From the NCBI RefSeq assembly GCF_030693775.1, contig NZ_JAUXZY010000005.1, positions 124,001-188,000 on the forward strand: a stretch of 64,000 nucleotides of DNA, read 5' to 3'. Shown in pieces: positions 44,231 through 55,447 of the stretch; positions within the stretch are counted from its first letter, which is position 1; every line of letters starts with the position of its first letter. The notes below the pieces were generated by a model. That model was not told where the DNA came from, did not search any database, and saw nothing but the letters and a program-made list of their open reading frames with translations. Source of the DNA: Polynucleobacter sp. Its GTDB lineage: Bacteria > Pseudomonadota > Gammaproteobacteria > Burkholderiales > Burkholderiaceae. A program made the translations under genes and the position numbers.

Positions 44231-45574
44231 CTAAAAATTTACCCCTAAAAATGCTTCAATTTGCGAAACCGTATATTCAAGCATCTCTTTTGTTAAAGCA
44301 GGTTGAACACCAATCCAGAATGTGTTGTTCATCACAACGTCGGTATTGGTCAGTTCACCACTAACACGGTAAACGGCATCTTTCATACAAGGCTGGCGTG
44401 TGAGATTACCTGCAAAGAGTAATCTGGTGCCAATTTTGTTTTGATCTAAAAAAGTGGTCAGATCTACACGCGAAACTGGGCAATCCTTTTTTAAAGTAAT
44501 TGGGAAACCAAACCAAGATGGATCTGAGCCCTCTATTGCTTCTGGTAACTGCAAAAATTCTTCGCACGTTGCAAGGCGTTCTTTTAAAAACTTAAAGTTA
44601 TCTTTACGAGCCTGAATAAATGCCGGTGCTTTCTCTAGCTGGGCTAAAGCACAGGCTGCTTGCATATCAGTAATTTTGAGGTTGTAACCCAAATGACTAT
44701 AGGTATATTTGTGATCATAGCCGTATGGCAGATCGCCCAACTTCCAAGCAAAACGCTTGCCGCAGGTGTTGTCCTTTCCTGGAGGACAGTAGCAATCTCG
44801 ACCCCAGTCCCTAAAGCTTTCTGCGATTTGTTTCAACTCATAGTTATTAGTAAACACTGCGCCACCCTCACCCATGGTGATGTGATGAGCTGGATAGAAA
44901 CTCAGCGTAGCAATATCACCGAAGGTGCCAACCATTTGCCCTTTGTAAGTCGTACCTAGGGCATCACAACAATCCTCTACTAGCCAAAGATTGTATTTCT
45001 TACAAATTGCTGTAACAACATCTAAGTTAAAGGGATTACCCAACGAATGCGCCAACATAATGGCTTTCGTTTTTGGACTAATCGCCGCTTCAATCTTGGA
45101 AGCATCAATATTATGGGAAATTGGATCCACATCTACAAAAACAGGTACTGCACCAAACTGCACAATTGGATTCACTGTAGTCGGAAATCCTGCGGCTACC
45201 CCAATGACTTCATCACCCTTTTTAATGGCGCGATCACCCAGCTTTGCAGAAGTTAAGGTGGAGAAGGCTACTAAATTCGCGGAGGAACCTGAATTCACAG
45301 TTATCAAATGCTTAACGCCAATAAATTCAGCCAGCTTCTTTTCAAAAAGGTCATTAAAGCGCCCAGTGGTAAGCCAGCCATCTAAAGAAGCTTCAACCAT
45401 ATTTTCCAACTCTCTTGAGTCGATTAACTTACCCGATGGAGGTACCGCTGTTTGGCCTGGAATAAATTGCTTTGGAGCAAACTCCAAAGCGGAATACTCT
45501 TTTACTAATTCCAAAATTTGCTTACGAATTTTGTCTTTGGCAAATTGATCAATAGAGATAGAAGCTTCAGTCAT
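44231..45574 (-). CDS. rfbH: CDP-6-deoxy-4-hexulose 3-dehydrase (E1)
   Basis: PMP/[2Fe-2S] enzyme (447 residues) that removes the 3-hydroxyl of CDP-4-keto-6-deoxyglucose. The aminotransferase lysine is replaced by His in [13 protein letters not shown], typical of E1. The iron-sulfur cysteines [12 protein letters not shown] (C-x-C-x7-C) are intact. The E3 reductase (AscD/DdhD type) is not in the window. Confidence 0.95.
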   Translation of the reverse strand: MTEASISIDQFAKDKIRKQILELVKEYSALEFAPKQFIPGQTAVPPSGKLIDSRELENMVEASLDGWLTTGRFNDLFEKKLAEFIGVKHLITVNSGSSANLVAFSTLTSAKLGDRAIKKGDEVIGVAAGFPTTVNPIVQFGAVPVFVDVDPISHNIDASKIEAAISPKTKAIMLAHSLGNPFNLDVVTAICKKYNLWLVEDCCDALGTTYKGQMVGTFGDIATLSFYPAHHITMGEGGAVFTNNYELKQIAESFRDWGRDCYCPPGKDNTCGKRFAWKLGDLPYGYDHKYTYSHLGYNLKITDMQAACALAQLEKAPAFIQARKDNFKFLKERLATCEEFLQLPEAIEGSDPSWFGFPITLKKDCPVSRVDLTTFLDQNKIGTRLLFAGNLTRQPCMKDAVYRVSGELTNTDVVMNNTFWIGVQPALTKEMLEYTVSQIEAFLGVNF

Positions 45575-45598
45575 AGTTTTTACTTATTAAAAGGATGA

Positions 45599-46714
45599 TT
45601 AAGAATTTTGATAACTAGCAATTTGTTTTAAGCTCATTTCACGCATATTGCTTTGCTGTTGATGTGCTTGTTGCCACTGTGTAATATTTTCTATTGCTTG
45701 CTCAAGAGTCCACTTTGGAACCCAATTTAAATACTGTCGTGCTTTTGAACAATCCAGTTTTAATAAATGTGCTTCATGAGGCTGCTCATCTTGGTCTTGA
45801 GTCCAACTGGCAGTAGATCCCCAGTTTGTAATGAGTAAATTGATCACTTCCTGGACTGATCTAGCATCTTCGTCACGCGGACCAAAGTTCCAAGCACCAT
45901 CAAACTTAGCGCCTTCTTGATAAAGAGCTTGGGCCAATACTAGGTAACCGGATAAGGGCTCTAAGACATGTTGCCAAGGACGCGTTGCTAAGGGATTACG
46001 GATCATCAACGCTTCTTTTGCTTCAAAAGCTTTTATTGCATCAGGTATTAAACGGTCTTCCGACCAATCGCCGCCGCCAATCACATTACCCGCTCTAGCT
46101 GAAGCAATAGCCACTTTATGTTGGGCATATTTCTCGGGTGAAAAAAAGGATTGACGATAAGCACTGGTGACCAATTCAGCGCAGCCCTTGCTATTGCTAT
46201 ACGGATCATGACCGCCCATGGGCTCGTTCTCGCGATATCCCCAAGCCCACTCTTTATTCTCATAACACTTGTCGGTGGTAACAATTACCGCTGCCCGGAC
46301 ACAATCTAAATTACGAATAGATTCAAGCACATGAACTGTTCCCATCACATTAATGGCATAGGTCTCCACTGGATTGGCGTACGAGTACCGCACCAAGGGT
46401 TGGGCGGCCATATGAATCACAATTTCTGGCCTAGCACTCGCCATCGACTTTTGCAATTTTTCTAAGTCGCGAATATCAGCAATATGCGACTGCTCGAGAT
46501 CGTCTGCAACGTGAACAACGTCAAAAAAGTTCGGGGCGGTATTGGGGGCTAATGCATAACCCGTGACTTTGGCACCCATTGAAGCGAGCCACAACGACAA
46601 CCAGCCACCCTTAAATCCAGTGTGACCAGTTAAGAAGACCCGCTTGCCATTCCAAAAGCTGGGATTAACTGATGCCGACTTAGCAAGCTCTGAATGCTGC
46701 ATGCTTAAGCCCAT
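45599..46714 (-). CDS. rfbG: CDP-glucose 4,6-dehydratase
   Basis: A 371-residue [18 protein letters not shown]. Makes CDP-4-keto-6-deoxyglucose. GGAAG precedes ATG 46714, overlapping rfbF by 10 bases. The Y-x-x-x-K is Y-S-N-S-K. Next step is RfbH. Confidence 0.95.
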   Translation of the reverse strand: MGLSMQHSELAKSASVNPSFWNGKRVFLTGHTGFKGGWLSLWLASMGAKVTGYALAPNTAPNFFDVVHVADDLEQSHIADIRDLEKLQKSMASARPEIVIHMAAQPLVRYSYANPVETYAINVMGTVHVLESIRNLDCVRAAVIVTTDKCYENKEWAWGYRENEPMGGHDPYSNSKGCAELVTSAYRQSFFSPEKYAQHKVAIASARAGNVIGGGDWSEDRLIPDAIKAFEAKEALMIRNPLATRPWQHVLEPLSGYLVLAQALYQEGAKFDGAWNFGPRDEDARSVQEVINLLITNWGSTASWTQDQDEQPHEAHLLKLDCSKARQYLNWVPKWTLEQAIENITQWQQAHQQQSNMREMSLKQIASYQNS

Positions 46715-47481
46715 GTCTTCCAGGGCGCCTTACCGCTAGCCCACAATTCTTCAAGGTGCTGCTTATCACGCAAAGTATCCATCGGCTGCCAAAATCCATT
46801 GTGTGTAAAAGCTTGGAGCTGACCAGAAGTTGCCAACGTTTCTAAAGGTTTACGCTCCCAAATCGTACTGTCCTCCTCAATTAAATCAATCACTTTAGGG
46901 GAGAGTACAAAAAATCCGCCATTGATATACATACCATCACCATGGGGCTTTTCAACAAAACTACTGACCGCATTACCATTCATTTCAAGCGCTCCAAAGC
47001 GTCCTGGAGGCTGCACTGCTGTTACTGTGGCCTGTTTACCATGCGCCTTATGAAAGGCAATCAATTTAGTGATATCAATATCGCCAACACCGTCACCGTA
47101 AGTAAAGCAAAAATCCTGATCGCCTAAATATTGACGCACGCGTTTGAGCCGACCACCCGTTAAAGTATCCTCACCAGTATCAATTAAGGTAACCTTCCAA
47201 GGCTCAGCATATTGCTGATGTATTTGCATGGCATTGTTGTTTGCCATATCAAAGGTAACGTCAGACATGTGCAAGAAGTAGTTTGCAAAGTACTCCTTGA
47301 TCATGTAGCCCTTGTAACCACAACAAATCACAAAATCATTAACTCCATGGGCGGAGTACATCTTCATAATGTGCCACAAAATAGGCTTGCCGCCTACCTC
47401 CACCATGGGTTTTGGGCGAGAAGATGTTTCTTCTGCAATTCGGGTACCTAAACCACCGGCTAAAATGACTGCTTTCATCAC
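46705..47481 (-). CDS. rfbF: Glucose-1-phosphate cytidylyltransferase
   Basis: A 258-residue nucleotidyltransferase starting CDP-hexose synthesis: [27 protein letters not shown] and the C-F-T-Y-G-D-G-V metal site. It is the first of rfbF-rfbG-rfbH. A promoter must lie in the 280 bases upstream. Confidence 0.96.
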   Translation of the reverse strand: MMKAVILAGGLGTRIAEETSSRPKPMVEVGGKPILWHIMKMYSAHGVNDFVICCGYKGYMIKEYFANYFLHMSDVTFDMANNNAMQIHQQYAEPWKVTLIDTGEDTLTGGRLKRVRQYLGDQDFCFTYGDGVGDIDITKLIAFHKAHGKQATVTAVQPPGRFGALEMNGNAVSSFVEKPHGDGMYINGGFFVLSPKVIDLIEEDSTIWERKPLETLATSGQLQAFTHNGFWQPMDTLRDKQHLEELWASGKAPWKTWA

Positions 47482-47761
47482 AACTGTCAGTCCCTTGAGG
47501 AAATTTTAAGAAAAAAGGTGGAGATCACTCTGTTTTTATTATTAGCGAACATAAAGAAATAAGTTTCTTAGTAATATCAAGGCGTTAAAGTACTCATCAT
47601 TATAACTAATATAGACTTTAAGCTAATGCTAGGTTGAAGAAACGGCATGCTAACTGACGATTAATGCATTTAACGTGCCTTTGTAGCCGTAGAATTTCTT
47701 TCACGTTTGGAAAGATCTGGGCAAGAAAGATACGAAAAATGAGCCTGCTTGGAGCTTTTTA
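47482..47761. other. Intergenic region upstream of rfbF
   Basis: About 280 AT-rich bases without a gene between the GT10 gene 3' end and rfbF. Its likely role is the promoter of the rfbFGH block; I did not find a clear JUMPstart element. Confidence 0.4.
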
Positions 47762-48796
47762 CTAAACACCCTGCCTTATCTTCAAATTGGTAAAAGTACT
47801 GGCAATCCCCCCAAAAAGGGTTGCAACAAAAAACTCAGATGAAAACGGGATTATTTGCTTGCCTAATAAAAATGCTTTGATATTATCTTGCATCATTTCA
47901 TATTGTTTTGCGTTAATGCTTAATAAATAATTATGTAATTTTTCTGTTGATGCAAAATATCTAGCATCTACGAAACAATTCTCCGGGATATATTTTGTAA
48001 TGTTGTTAGCACCTAAGTAAATCGGCACGCTACCGCACATCATCGCATCAAATATTTTTTCTGTGATATAATTTGTTAAATTTTTTGAATTTTCATAGCA
48101 GTATGCAAACTTGGCTTTTCTAAAGATAGCCCTCTTGTTAAGCACTTCACCCTGATAGCTCGGAAAAGGGCGATATGAAAATAGCTTCGAACGTGTACGC
48201 TTAAATGCCCTTAATATTCTTTCGGATACAGTAAAGGCAGGGCCAGGTTTATCCCACCCCCGACCAAAAAGCATAAAGTTGCTCGGATCGTGATCCTCAT
48301 ACCAACGTATCAAACGAAGCCTCTCAATATATAAATCATTTTCATCGCTATGAAAAAAACGTTTATTTGCGTTAATCAAACAGGCAAAAATGGGTCTCTC
48401 ATTGAAGCCAGGGAAGGACTCAATCCGTATTTCGTTCGGGACCATACTCAGAACCCCATTTTCTAGTGCCGCTACAGCAGGATTCCAAGAAAAAACTTTT
48501 TCAAACTGACTGCAGTAATTTAGATCCTGGTTTAGTGGATTGATATTTGGGTTTTCCATTGCCACTAAATATTTTGCTACATTTGAAGGTTGAACTACTT
48601 GACCTTCAACGTATAACTCGAATATGGCGTCTTTTCCCTCATTTAAATCAGCAGTATTTAGCTCAATGCCGATTTCTAAAAAGGCTTTTCTTAGTGATCG
48701 TGATGTATGTGTAGGCGCATAGGTATGTGTTGGATCATTCTCAGCAAACAAGGAATTATTTTTATGACCTTCTGCAAATATAGAAGCAACCCTCAT
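47762..48796 (-). CDS. Glycosyltransferase family 10 (fucosyltransferase-like)
   Basis: A 344-residue protein with the GT10 alpha-1,3-fucosyltransferase signature near residues 235-265: Y-C-Y-E-N-S, Y-I-T-E-K-I-F-D-A-M-M-C-G-S-V-P-I-Y-L-G. Its donor is most likely GDP-fucose, made by gmd-fcl two genes upstream. It overlaps the GT2 gene by 4 bases (ATGA). Confidence 0.9.
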   Translation of the reverse strand: MRVASIFAEGHKNNSLFAENDPTHTYAPTHTSRSLRKAFLEIGIELNTADLNEGKDAIFELYVEGQVVQPSNVAKYLVAMENPNINPLNQDLNYCSQFEKVFSWNPAVAALENGVLSMVPNEIRIESFPGFNERPIFACLINANKRFFHSDENDLYIERLRLIRWYEDHDPSNFMLFGRGWDKPGPAFTVSERILRAFKRTRSKLFSYRPFPSYQGEVLNKRAIFRKAKFAYCYENSKNLTNYITEKIFDAMMCGSVPIYLGANNITKYIPENCFVDARYFASTEKLHNYLLSINAKQYEMMQDNIKAFLLGKQIIPFSSEFFVATLFGGIASTFTNLKIRQGV

Positions 48797-49710
48797 CGTG
48801 AGAGTCCTTCATTAAATCTTAAATAAAGCTTGGTAAACGCTTTATTGATTAAAGCTTGATAGAAGCTGAGACGAAACAGCCTCTGATATCGATGCGCAGC
48901 AATGAATTTCGATAGCAGATGATGGGTATTGCTATGATTCTTCATTCTTAACCTATGCACCAATTTCTTATACAAAAAAAATCGATAATCGCTCAAAATT
49001 TCTGGACTAAATACATTATGCGAGTTTTTTAAGTACGCCAGAAACTTTAAACGATCGTGTATTGACTCGAAATTACCATCATTGTTTCCGTGCAGGCGAT
49101 ACACCATTATTGGCTCTGTAATCCAAATAATAGAACCTAAAGCGGCCCAATTAGAAAGCCACTGAACATCGGCATATTTGCCTCCAGAAACATTAAAATG
49201 CAGATTCTGTAGACCATCTTTTTTATAAATGTAGGAAGGTAGTGGTGCAATACCCAGTTGGTGATGAGAAAAATATCTGCGCAATAAATTATCAGGGCTA
49301 ATGGGGCCAACATAACTGCGAGTTGCGTTAAAAGATAGTCCTACAAATACTTTGTGCAACTCTACTCGAGCATTGGCGCCAAACGCTATCGCACGAGGAA
49401 ATAAAGTCTGTGCCTTCCAAAATTCAGCCACATAATTTGGCATCATGACATCATCATCATGAAATAATGTGAAATATTCAGTAGTCACTTCTGATAGGCA
49501 TAAATTACCATGATCTGTAGCAGCTAAAACCTTTGGTCGCTTGATGTAAAGAAGATCTTTACAACCACCAATCAAATGACGCAACTCATCCGTGTTTGAG
49601 TTATCTGAGACTACCAAACGAAATCGGCGATCTGTTTGAGCCTGAATAGATATAATCGCCTCCATTGCAGATGCTGGACGATTATGAGTAGTGAGATAAA
49701 TAGTTAGCAA
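48793..49710 (-). CDS. Glycosyltransferase family 2
   Basis: A 305-residue GT-A protein: T-I-Y-L-T-T-H-N-R-P-A-S-A and T-L-F-H-D-D-D-V-M-M-P as the DxD region. No membrane segments. It lies between fcl and the GT10 gene; donor unknown. Confidence 0.88.
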   Translation of the reverse strand: MLTIYLTTHNRPASAMEAIISIQAQTDRRFRLVVSDNSNTDELRHLIGGCKDLLYIKRPKVLAATDHGNLCLSEVTTEYFTLFHDDDVMMPNYVAEFWKAQTLFPRAIAFGANARVELHKVFVGLSFNATRSYVGPISPDNLLRRYFSHHQLGIAPLPSYIYKKDGLQNLHFNVSGGKYADVQWLSNWAALGSIIWITEPIMVYRLHGNNDGNFESIHDRLKFLAYLKNSHNVFSPEILSDYRFFLYKKLVHRLRMKNHSNTHHLLSKFIAAHRYQRLFRLSFYQALINKAFTKLYLRFNEGLSR

Positions 49711-49734
49711 ATGTATGAAATTATCTAAAGTAAA

Positions 49735-50712
49735 TCAGTCTTTATTGTGTGCCTGAAATGCTTCATAAGTGAGCCTCAAACCCTCATTTAAGCTTACTTT
49801 CGGATTCCAGCCCAACTTATTTAAACGTTCAGAGCTCATCCATTTCCGAGGAGATCCATCAGGTTTGCTGGGATCAAATTTAATATTGCCTTGATAGCCA
49901 ACAGCTTTTGCTACAGCGTGAGCCAATTCTGCAATCGTGACATCACTTCCAAAGCCCACATTAAGATGATTTTGCATCGGCTGCGTTTGGCTATCGTAGG
50001 TAGTTTTATCTAACTGCATTACAAAGATCGAGGCGGCAGCCATATCGTCCACATAGAGAAACTCCCGCTTAGGCCTGCCCGTTCCCCAAATCAATACTTC
50101 AGGATAGTTGGCGACCTTCGCCTCATGGAATCGTCTAACTAATGCTGGAATGACATGGCCATTCTCTGGGTGATAGTTGTCACCAGGGCCATATAAATTA
50201 GTCGGCATCACCGAGCGGTAGTCAATCCCATGGGATTTGCCATATTGGCGGTTATAGCTCTCGCACATCTTAATACCAGCAATCTTGGCAATCGCATAAG
50301 GCTCATTGGTTAACTCTAACTTACCCGTAAGCAGTGCATCTTCGCCCATCGGCTGAGGTGCTAACTTGGGATAGATGCAACTTGACCCCAAGAACAAGAT
50401 TTTTTTTACTCCACTAACAAAAGCTTGGTGGATAACATTGTTCTGCACTGCCAAGTTGTTGTAAATAAAATCAGCCGGGAAGGTATTATTCGCATGTATA
50501 CCTCCCACTTTAGCGGCTGCTAAATAGACTTGATCGGGCCTTTCTGTTGCAAAAAAAACTTGCGTGGCCAATTGATTTGTGAGGTCAAGCTCTTTGTGGG
50601 TACGAGTGACGATGTTGTTAAAGCCTTTGGCCTGAAGATTGCGAACAATGCTTGATCCAACCATACCAAGATGGCCAGCAACATAAATCTTTTGATTCAA
50701 ATCTTGACCCAT
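49735..50712 (-). CDS. fcl: GDP-L-fucose synthase
   Basis: A 325-residue [14 protein letters not shown], the catalytic Y-A-I-A-K in [10 protein letters not shown]. Completes GDP-L-fucose from the gmd product with NADPH. 18 bases downstream of gmd. Confidence 0.96.
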   Translation of the reverse strand: MGQDLNQKIYVAGHLGMVGSSIVRNLQAKGFNNIVTRTHKELDLTNQLATQVFFATERPDQVYLAAAKVGGIHANNTFPADFIYNNLAVQNNVIHQAFVSGVKKILFLGSSCIYPKLAPQPMGEDALLTGKLELTNEPYAIAKIAGIKMCESYNRQYGKSHGIDYRSVMPTNLYGPGDNYHPENGHVIPALVRRFHEAKVANYPEVLIWGTGRPKREFLYVDDMAAASIFVMQLDKTTYDSQTQPMQNHLNVGFGSDVTIAELAHAVAKAVGYQGNIKFDPSKPDGSPRKWMSSERLNKLGWNPKVSLNEGLRLTYEAFQAHNKD

Positions 50713-50730
50713 GTGAATACTTTTTCTTTT

Positions 50731-51858
50731 TTAATTCTCTTTGCCTACTGATACTGAATAACCATGTTTACTCAATAAAGCATGTTGCCTAGCCTGATCA
50801 AGGTCGTTTTCAACCATCTCTTCAATCATTTGATCTAGTGTAATTTCCGGAACCCAGCCTAGCTTTTCTTTGGCTTTAGTGGGGTCCCCCAAGAGTGTTT
50901 CGACTTCCGTTGGACGATAGTAGTGAGGATCGATTTTCACAATCACATCACCTACTTTTAAGGCTGGAGCCTTATCACCCACAATTCTAGTGATAATAGC
51001 TTTTTCATTTTCAGCTGCACCGTCAAACTCGAGAGAAATACCAAGTTGCTTAGCGCTGCGGGTAATAAATTCACGAACAGTAAACTGGATGCCTGTAGCA
51101 ATCACATAGTCTTCTGGGTTGTCTTGTTGGAGCATTAGCCATTGCATTCTCACATAGTCTTTGGCATGGCCCCAGTCGCGCAGGGCATCTATGTTACCCA
51201 TGTATAGACAATCTTCTAGACCTTGGGCAATATTAGCTAAGCCACGCGTTACCTTACGGGTTACAAAGGTTTCACCTCGGCGCTTCGATTCATGATTAAA
51301 GAGGATGCCGTTACAGGCATACATACCGTAAGCCTCACGGTAATTCACGGTAATCCAGTAAGCATAAAGCTTAGCTACTGCATACGGGCTTCTGGGATAA
51401 AACGGGGTTGATTCTTTTTGAGGGGTTTCTTGTACTAAACCGTAAAGCTCAGAAGTCGAAGCTTGATAGAAACGGGTTTTGTTTTGCATTCCTAAAATCC
51501 GAATGGCCTCCAAAATACGCAGGGCTCCCATGCCGTCGACATCCGCGGTGTACTCAGGTGACTCAAACGAGACCGCCACGTGACTTTGCGCACCTAGGTT
51601 ATAAATCTCATCAGGATGGCATTCCTGAATAATGCGGACCAAGTTACTAGTATCAGATAAATCGCCGTAATGCAAAATCAAATTACGGCTACTTACATGC
51701 GGATCCTTATAGAGATGATCAATGCGGTCAGTATTAAAAGAAGAAGAGCGGCGCTTAATACCGTGGACAACATACCCCTTTTCCAACAAGAACTCGGCAA
51801 GGTAAGATCCATCTTGGCCAGTTATACCGGTAATTAAGGCGACTTTTTGTTGACTCAT
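50731..51858 (-). CDS. gmd: GDP-mannose 4,6-dehydratase
   Basis: A 375-residue enzyme from ATG 51858 ([19 protein letters not shown]): [26 protein letters not shown] methionine five residues upstream is possible. Uses GDP-mannose made by ManC next door. Confidence 0.96.
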   Translation of the reverse strand: MSQQKVALITGITGQDGSYLAEFLLEKGYVVHGIKRRSSSFNTDRIDHLYKDPHVSSRNLILHYGDLSDTSNLVRIIQECHPDEIYNLGAQSHVAVSFESPEYTADVDGMGALRILEAIRILGMQNKTRFYQASTSELYGLVQETPQKESTPFYPRSPYAVAKLYAYWITVNYREAYGMYACNGILFNHESKRRGETFVTRKVTRGLANIAQGLEDCLYMGNIDALRDWGHAKDYVRMQWLMLQQDNPEDYVIATGIQFTVREFITRSAKQLGISLEFDGAAENEKAIITRIVGDKAPALKVGDVIVKIDPHYYRPTEVETLLGDPTKAKEKLGWVPEITLDQMIEEMVENDLDQARQHALLSKHGYSVSVGKEN

Positions 51859-51899
51859 TTCATTTCTCATTAACATTTTTAAAAGCGTATTACTCAGTA

Positions 51900-51922
51900 A
51901 TTTAATTTAACAGAAATTAAAT
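51900..51922. repeat. AT-rich inverted repeat between manC and gmd
   Basis: ATTTAATTT (51900-51908) and AAATTAAAT (51914-51922) form a perfect 9-bp stem around AACAG. It lies in the intergenic gap upstream of gmd and could be a regulatory site or an mRNA hairpin. Confidence 0.35.
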
Positions 51923-51946
51923 AACTTGATTTAACATTATGCTGAA

Positions 51947-53434
51947 TTAATTACGACCATAGGTATCTTCAAAACGCACAATATCATCCTCACCCAGATA
52001 ACTGCCAGATTGCACCTCAATAACTTCTAAAGGGGTCTTGCCAGGGTTCGCCAATCGATGTGTCTGGCCTTGCGGAATATAGGTACTTTGGTTTTCAGTT
52101 AGCGTAATCACCTTGTCGCCGTTCGTAATCTCCGCAGTGCCTTTGACCACGATCCAATGCTCGGCGCGGTGATGGTGCATCTGCAGGGATAAGCTTGCGC
52201 CAGGTTTTACTTGAATGCGCTTCACCTTAAAGCGCTCACCCTCATCGACACTGTCGTACCAGCCCCAAGGACGGGCGACCTTGCGGTGCAGGGTTTTTTC
52301 TTCGCGCTTCTGTGCCCCTAATTGGTTGACGATGTGTTTGACGTCCTGACTCTTGCTCCGGTCCGCTACCAATACTGCATCCGCAGTTTCAATCACAATC
52401 AAATTATCTACGCCAACCGTACTCACCAAACGGCTACTAGCATGCACTAACGAGTTTGTTGAATTACTGAGCAGCACATCGCCACTCGTGACATTACCGT
52501 CGCCATCTTTATGACCTACTTGCCAAACTGCATCCCAAGCGCCTAGGTCATTCCAGCCCGCATTCAGCTCAACCATCTTGATGTGATATTGGCTACCAGG
52601 GCATTTTTCAATCACAGCATAGTCAATTGAATCACTCGGAATACCGCCGAACAATCCTTTGTCAGGCCTCATAAAGGGCGTACCGTCTGCCTGATCTTCG
52701 GTCTTTTGACCCCAGGCTTTCTGCGTAGCTTCTAAAATGTCAGGGCGATATTCTTGTAAGGCAGCAAGCCACGTGCTGGCGCGCAGGACAAACATCCCAC
52801 CATTCCAGCAATAATTGCCGTCTTCTAAATAAGCCATAGCAGTTTCTAAATTAGGCTTTTCAGCAAACTGCTCGACGATGTATTCTGCAAAACTACCTTT
52901 ACTATCTGAACGCTTAATGTAGCCATAACCGGTTTCTGGTGCAGTTGGCCTAATACCTAAAATAGCGATGGTTTTTTTATTCGCATCATCAGCCACAAGG
53001 GAAATGCAGCTTTGTAATGCATTCTTAAATGCATCTGCGTTTTGAATGGTTTGGTCTGCGGGCGTAATGACCAAAATAGGATCATGGGTTTTATCAACGC
53101 CGCTCTCAGATGCGTAGAGTGCTGCCAAAGTTAGTGCTGGAGCGGTATTTCGGCCAGCGGGCTCCAAGAGTAAAGTTGCCTTGATGCTTTCCATCTCACG
53201 CAGCTGATCCAGCACCAAGAAGCGATGGTCTTCATTGGTCACAATCACGGTGTTGCCAAGTGATATCGATGGCAAAGCTAATTGATTGAGTCGCCCCACT
53301 GCCTCCTGAAACAAACTCGTCTTTTGATCATTTCCGGAGAGCGCCAGGAACTGCTTCGGAAAGGCTGCCCGAGACAATGGCCAAAGGCGAGTGCCAGAGC
53401 CGCCACACAAAATTACAGGAAGTACGGTTGTCAT
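51947..53434 (-). CDS. manC: Mannose-1-phosphate guanylyltransferase/mannose-6-phosphate isomerase
   Basis: A 495-residue bifunctional enzyme making GDP-mannose: I-L-C-G-G-S-G-T-R-L-W-P-L-S-R N-terminal pyrophosphorylase and a C-terminal cupin with R-P-W-G-W-Y, Q-M-H-H-H-R-A-E-H-W-I-V-V. Its product is the substrate of Gmd. Confidence 0.95.
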   Translation of the reverse strand: MTTVLPVILCGGSGTRLWPLSRAAFPKQFLALSGNDQKTSLFQEAVGRLNQLALPSISLGNTVIVTNEDHRFLVLDQLREMESIKATLLLEPAGRNTAPALTLAALYASESGVDKTHDPILVITPADQTIQNADAFKNALQSCISLVADDANKKTIAILGIRPTAPETGYGYIKRSDSKGSFAEYIVEQFAEKPNLETAMAYLEDGNYCWNGGMFVLRASTWLAALQEYRPDILEATQKAWGQKTEDQADGTPFMRPDKGLFGGIPSDSIDYAVIEKCPGSQYHIKMVELNAGWNDLGAWDAVWQVGHKDGDGNVTSGDVLLSNSTNSLVHASSRLVSTVGVDNLIVIETADAVLVADRSKSQDVKHIVNQLGAQKREEKTLHRKVARPWGWYDSVDEGERFKVKRIQVKPGASLSLQMHHHRAEHWIVVKGTAEITNGDKVITLTENQSTYIPQGQTHRLANPGKTPLEVIEVQSGSYLGEDDIVRFEDTYGRN

Positions 53435-53562
53435 TAAACTGGGGGAAATAAGCGTTTATGCTTTTTATAAAGAAAGCCTTATTTTATATGTCCCAAGCCT
53501 CCAAAACTAAGTAAATCCAACTTAAAGTGTATTTTGTTAGTAAATACTAACTTTTCGGATGC

Positions 53563-54723
53563 TTAATTGAACTGCTTTTGCTGCCGAGCGGATTGCGCTA
53601 CTAAAACGGCTTGCGCAGCCATCATTACCTCATCTACTAAAGGTACTGTTTTCATATCCCCTACATTCGCAATCATACTACTCCAATACCCTTCAGTCTT
53701 CCATCTGGGTGAGTCGCAATAAATCTCCACCGTAGACTTACCCAGTACTGCCGATAAATGAGTGAGGCCAGTATCGACTCCAATCGTGAGTGCGGCATGC
53801 GCTACCAAAGAATAAGCCTCCTCAATCGAAAAAGCCCGCGGCACCATTGCCCCCGGAATTTGACTCGCTATCAAGGCGCTCACCTTCATCTCCGCTTCAC
53901 TGCCCCAAGGCAGAATTACTTGATAACCTTGGCGGGACAATTCTTTTCCTAACTCTACCCAATGTTCATTGGGCCACCGCTTAGCAGCCCTTGCCGTCGA
54001 ATGAAAGCAAACCACATACGGCATCGGAGCGCCCTGCTCGGTTTTCTTGAGTCCCTCAAATAGAAGTGGAGGTAGCTGCTCTACAAACGCTTGCGGGTAA
54101 AAGCGTGGCGGATCTTCATTACGATTGAAAAGCGGCCAGTCAAACGCCGAACACATCACCCAGCGAGAGCGATCAATCGCATGGCACTTCAGCGGAACAT
54201 GAACTGATTCGGTATAAAACATTCTGGCAATGGGCTCATAACCCGAATGCTCGGTTGCATTACCAAGGCCAGCCACGACTAAATTATTTGATTTTTTTGC
54301 CAGCGCGCACACTAGGGCAGACTTTAATAAGCCCTGAGTCTCTAGCAGCACATCATAAGCAGTGGCTTGTAATAATTTGCGCATCGCAAAGAACTCACGC
54401 CACGTGCGAAGACTGAACAGATTCTTGCGCCAGCGCCGAAAGGCCACTGGAATAATGCGATCAATCCCTTTAAAAGTGGCTGTGGTTTTCAGAGGCTCCA
54501 GCAAATGTACATAGCCCTCTTCCACAATCCAATCGATTTGGGCATCGGGCAGACGTTTGCGCAAATCCCAAACGATAGGCAAGTTATGCAGAACGTCGCC
54601 CAAAGAAGAAAGCTTCACCAATAGTATTTTTGGTGCTTGGGCTGCCTGCGCTGTTTGCTCCGCTTGCGTAACTTGCGCTGTTTGCATTCGTTCCAAAGCA
54701 GGGGTTTGATGCTGACTAGTCAT
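53563..54723 (-). CDS. waaC: Lipopolysaccharide heptosyltransferase I
   Basis: A 386-residue GT9 protein from ATG 54723: I-L-L-V-K-L-S-S-L-G-D-V-L-H-N and the later G-V-D-T-G-L-T-H-L-S-A. Adds the first heptose to KDO2-lipid A. A low-complexity Q/A-rich tail (about residues 13-30) before the domain is unusual; a TTG at 54753 would extend it further. Confidence 0.92.
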   Translation of the reverse strand: MTSQHQTPALERMQTAQVTQAEQTAQAAQAPKILLVKLSSLGDVLHNLPIVWDLRKRLPDAQIDWIVEEGYVHLLEPLKTTATFKGIDRIIPVAFRRWRKNLFSLRTWREFFAMRKLLQATAYDVLLETQGLLKSALVCALAKKSNNLVVAGLGNATEHSGYEPIARMFYTESVHVPLKCHAIDRSRWVMCSAFDWPLFNRNEDPPRFYPQAFVEQLPPLLFEGLKKTEQGAPMPYVVCFHSTARAAKRWPNEHWVELGKELSRQGYQVILPWGSEAEMKVSALIASQIPGAMVPRAFSIEEAYSLVAHAALTIGVDTGLTHLSAVLGKSTVEIYCDSPRWKTEGYWSSMIANVGDMKTVPLVDEVMMAAQAVLVAQSARQQKQFN

Positions 54724-54783
54724 GCCCACATTATCGTATTGTTTAGTACCCAACTCAGCGGCACATTCACCACCACGGGGAAA

Positions 54784-55347
54784 TTAGAACTTCGGCACCT
54801 GATCCCAGGCTAGCCCTGCAGCATCTTTGGCATTAAGCAGCGCCTGCTTATCCAGCGGAATAGGCCAATCAATTCCTACTGTTGGATCGCACCAAGACAG
54901 GCAGACTTCGCTGCTGGGGTCGTAATAGTCGGTGGTTTTGTATAAAAACTCAGCAGTTTCCGATAGAACCAAGAAGCCATGGGCAAAACCTGGCGGGACC
55001 CAGAGTTGTTTATAGTTTTCAGCACTCAGAATCTCACCGACCCATTGGCCAAACGTACTGGAGTCTTTTCTTAAGTCGACCACTGCATCAAATACGGAGC
55101 CCGCTGTGACTCGCACTAATTTACCTTGGGTGTGTTTTAGCTGGTAATGCAACCCCCGCAACGTCCACTGCCGTGAGAAAGAATGGTTGTCTTGCACAAA
55201 CTCCACATCAAGGCCTGTTGCCTTAGCAAAGTCATTCGCATTAAAGGACTCGGTAAACCAACCGCGGTTATCACCAAAAACTTTGGGCTTCAGAATCAAC
55301 AAACCTTCTAAGGCTGTTGGGGTTATCTGCAATTTTAAGTCGGTCAT
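54784..55347 (-). CDS. rfbC: dTDP-4-dehydrorhamnose 3,5-epimerase
   Basis: A 187-residue cupin: F-G-D-N-R-G-W-F-T-E-S-F, V-Q-D-N-H-S-F-S, L-R-G-L-H-Y-Q (catalytic His) and P-P-G-F-A-H-G-F. Third step of dTDP-L-rhamnose synthesis. Confidence 0.96.
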   Translation of the reverse strand: MTDLKLQITPTALEGLLILKPKVFGDNRGWFTESFNANDFAKATGLDVEFVQDNHSFSRQWTLRGLHYQLKHTQGKLVRVTAGSVFDAVVDLRKDSSTFGQWVGEILSAENYKQLWVPPGFAHGFLVLSETAEFLYKTTDYYDPSSEVCLSWCDPTVGIDWPIPLDKQALLNAKDAAGLAWDQVPKF

Positions 55348-55447
55348 TAGTTTCTATATTAACTAGCCAAAAGTTAGGCTATATATCGTGCATTGTAAGG
55401 CTGATTTTCATTTTTTTATGGCATGTGATTGAGAGCCCACTCTATTG

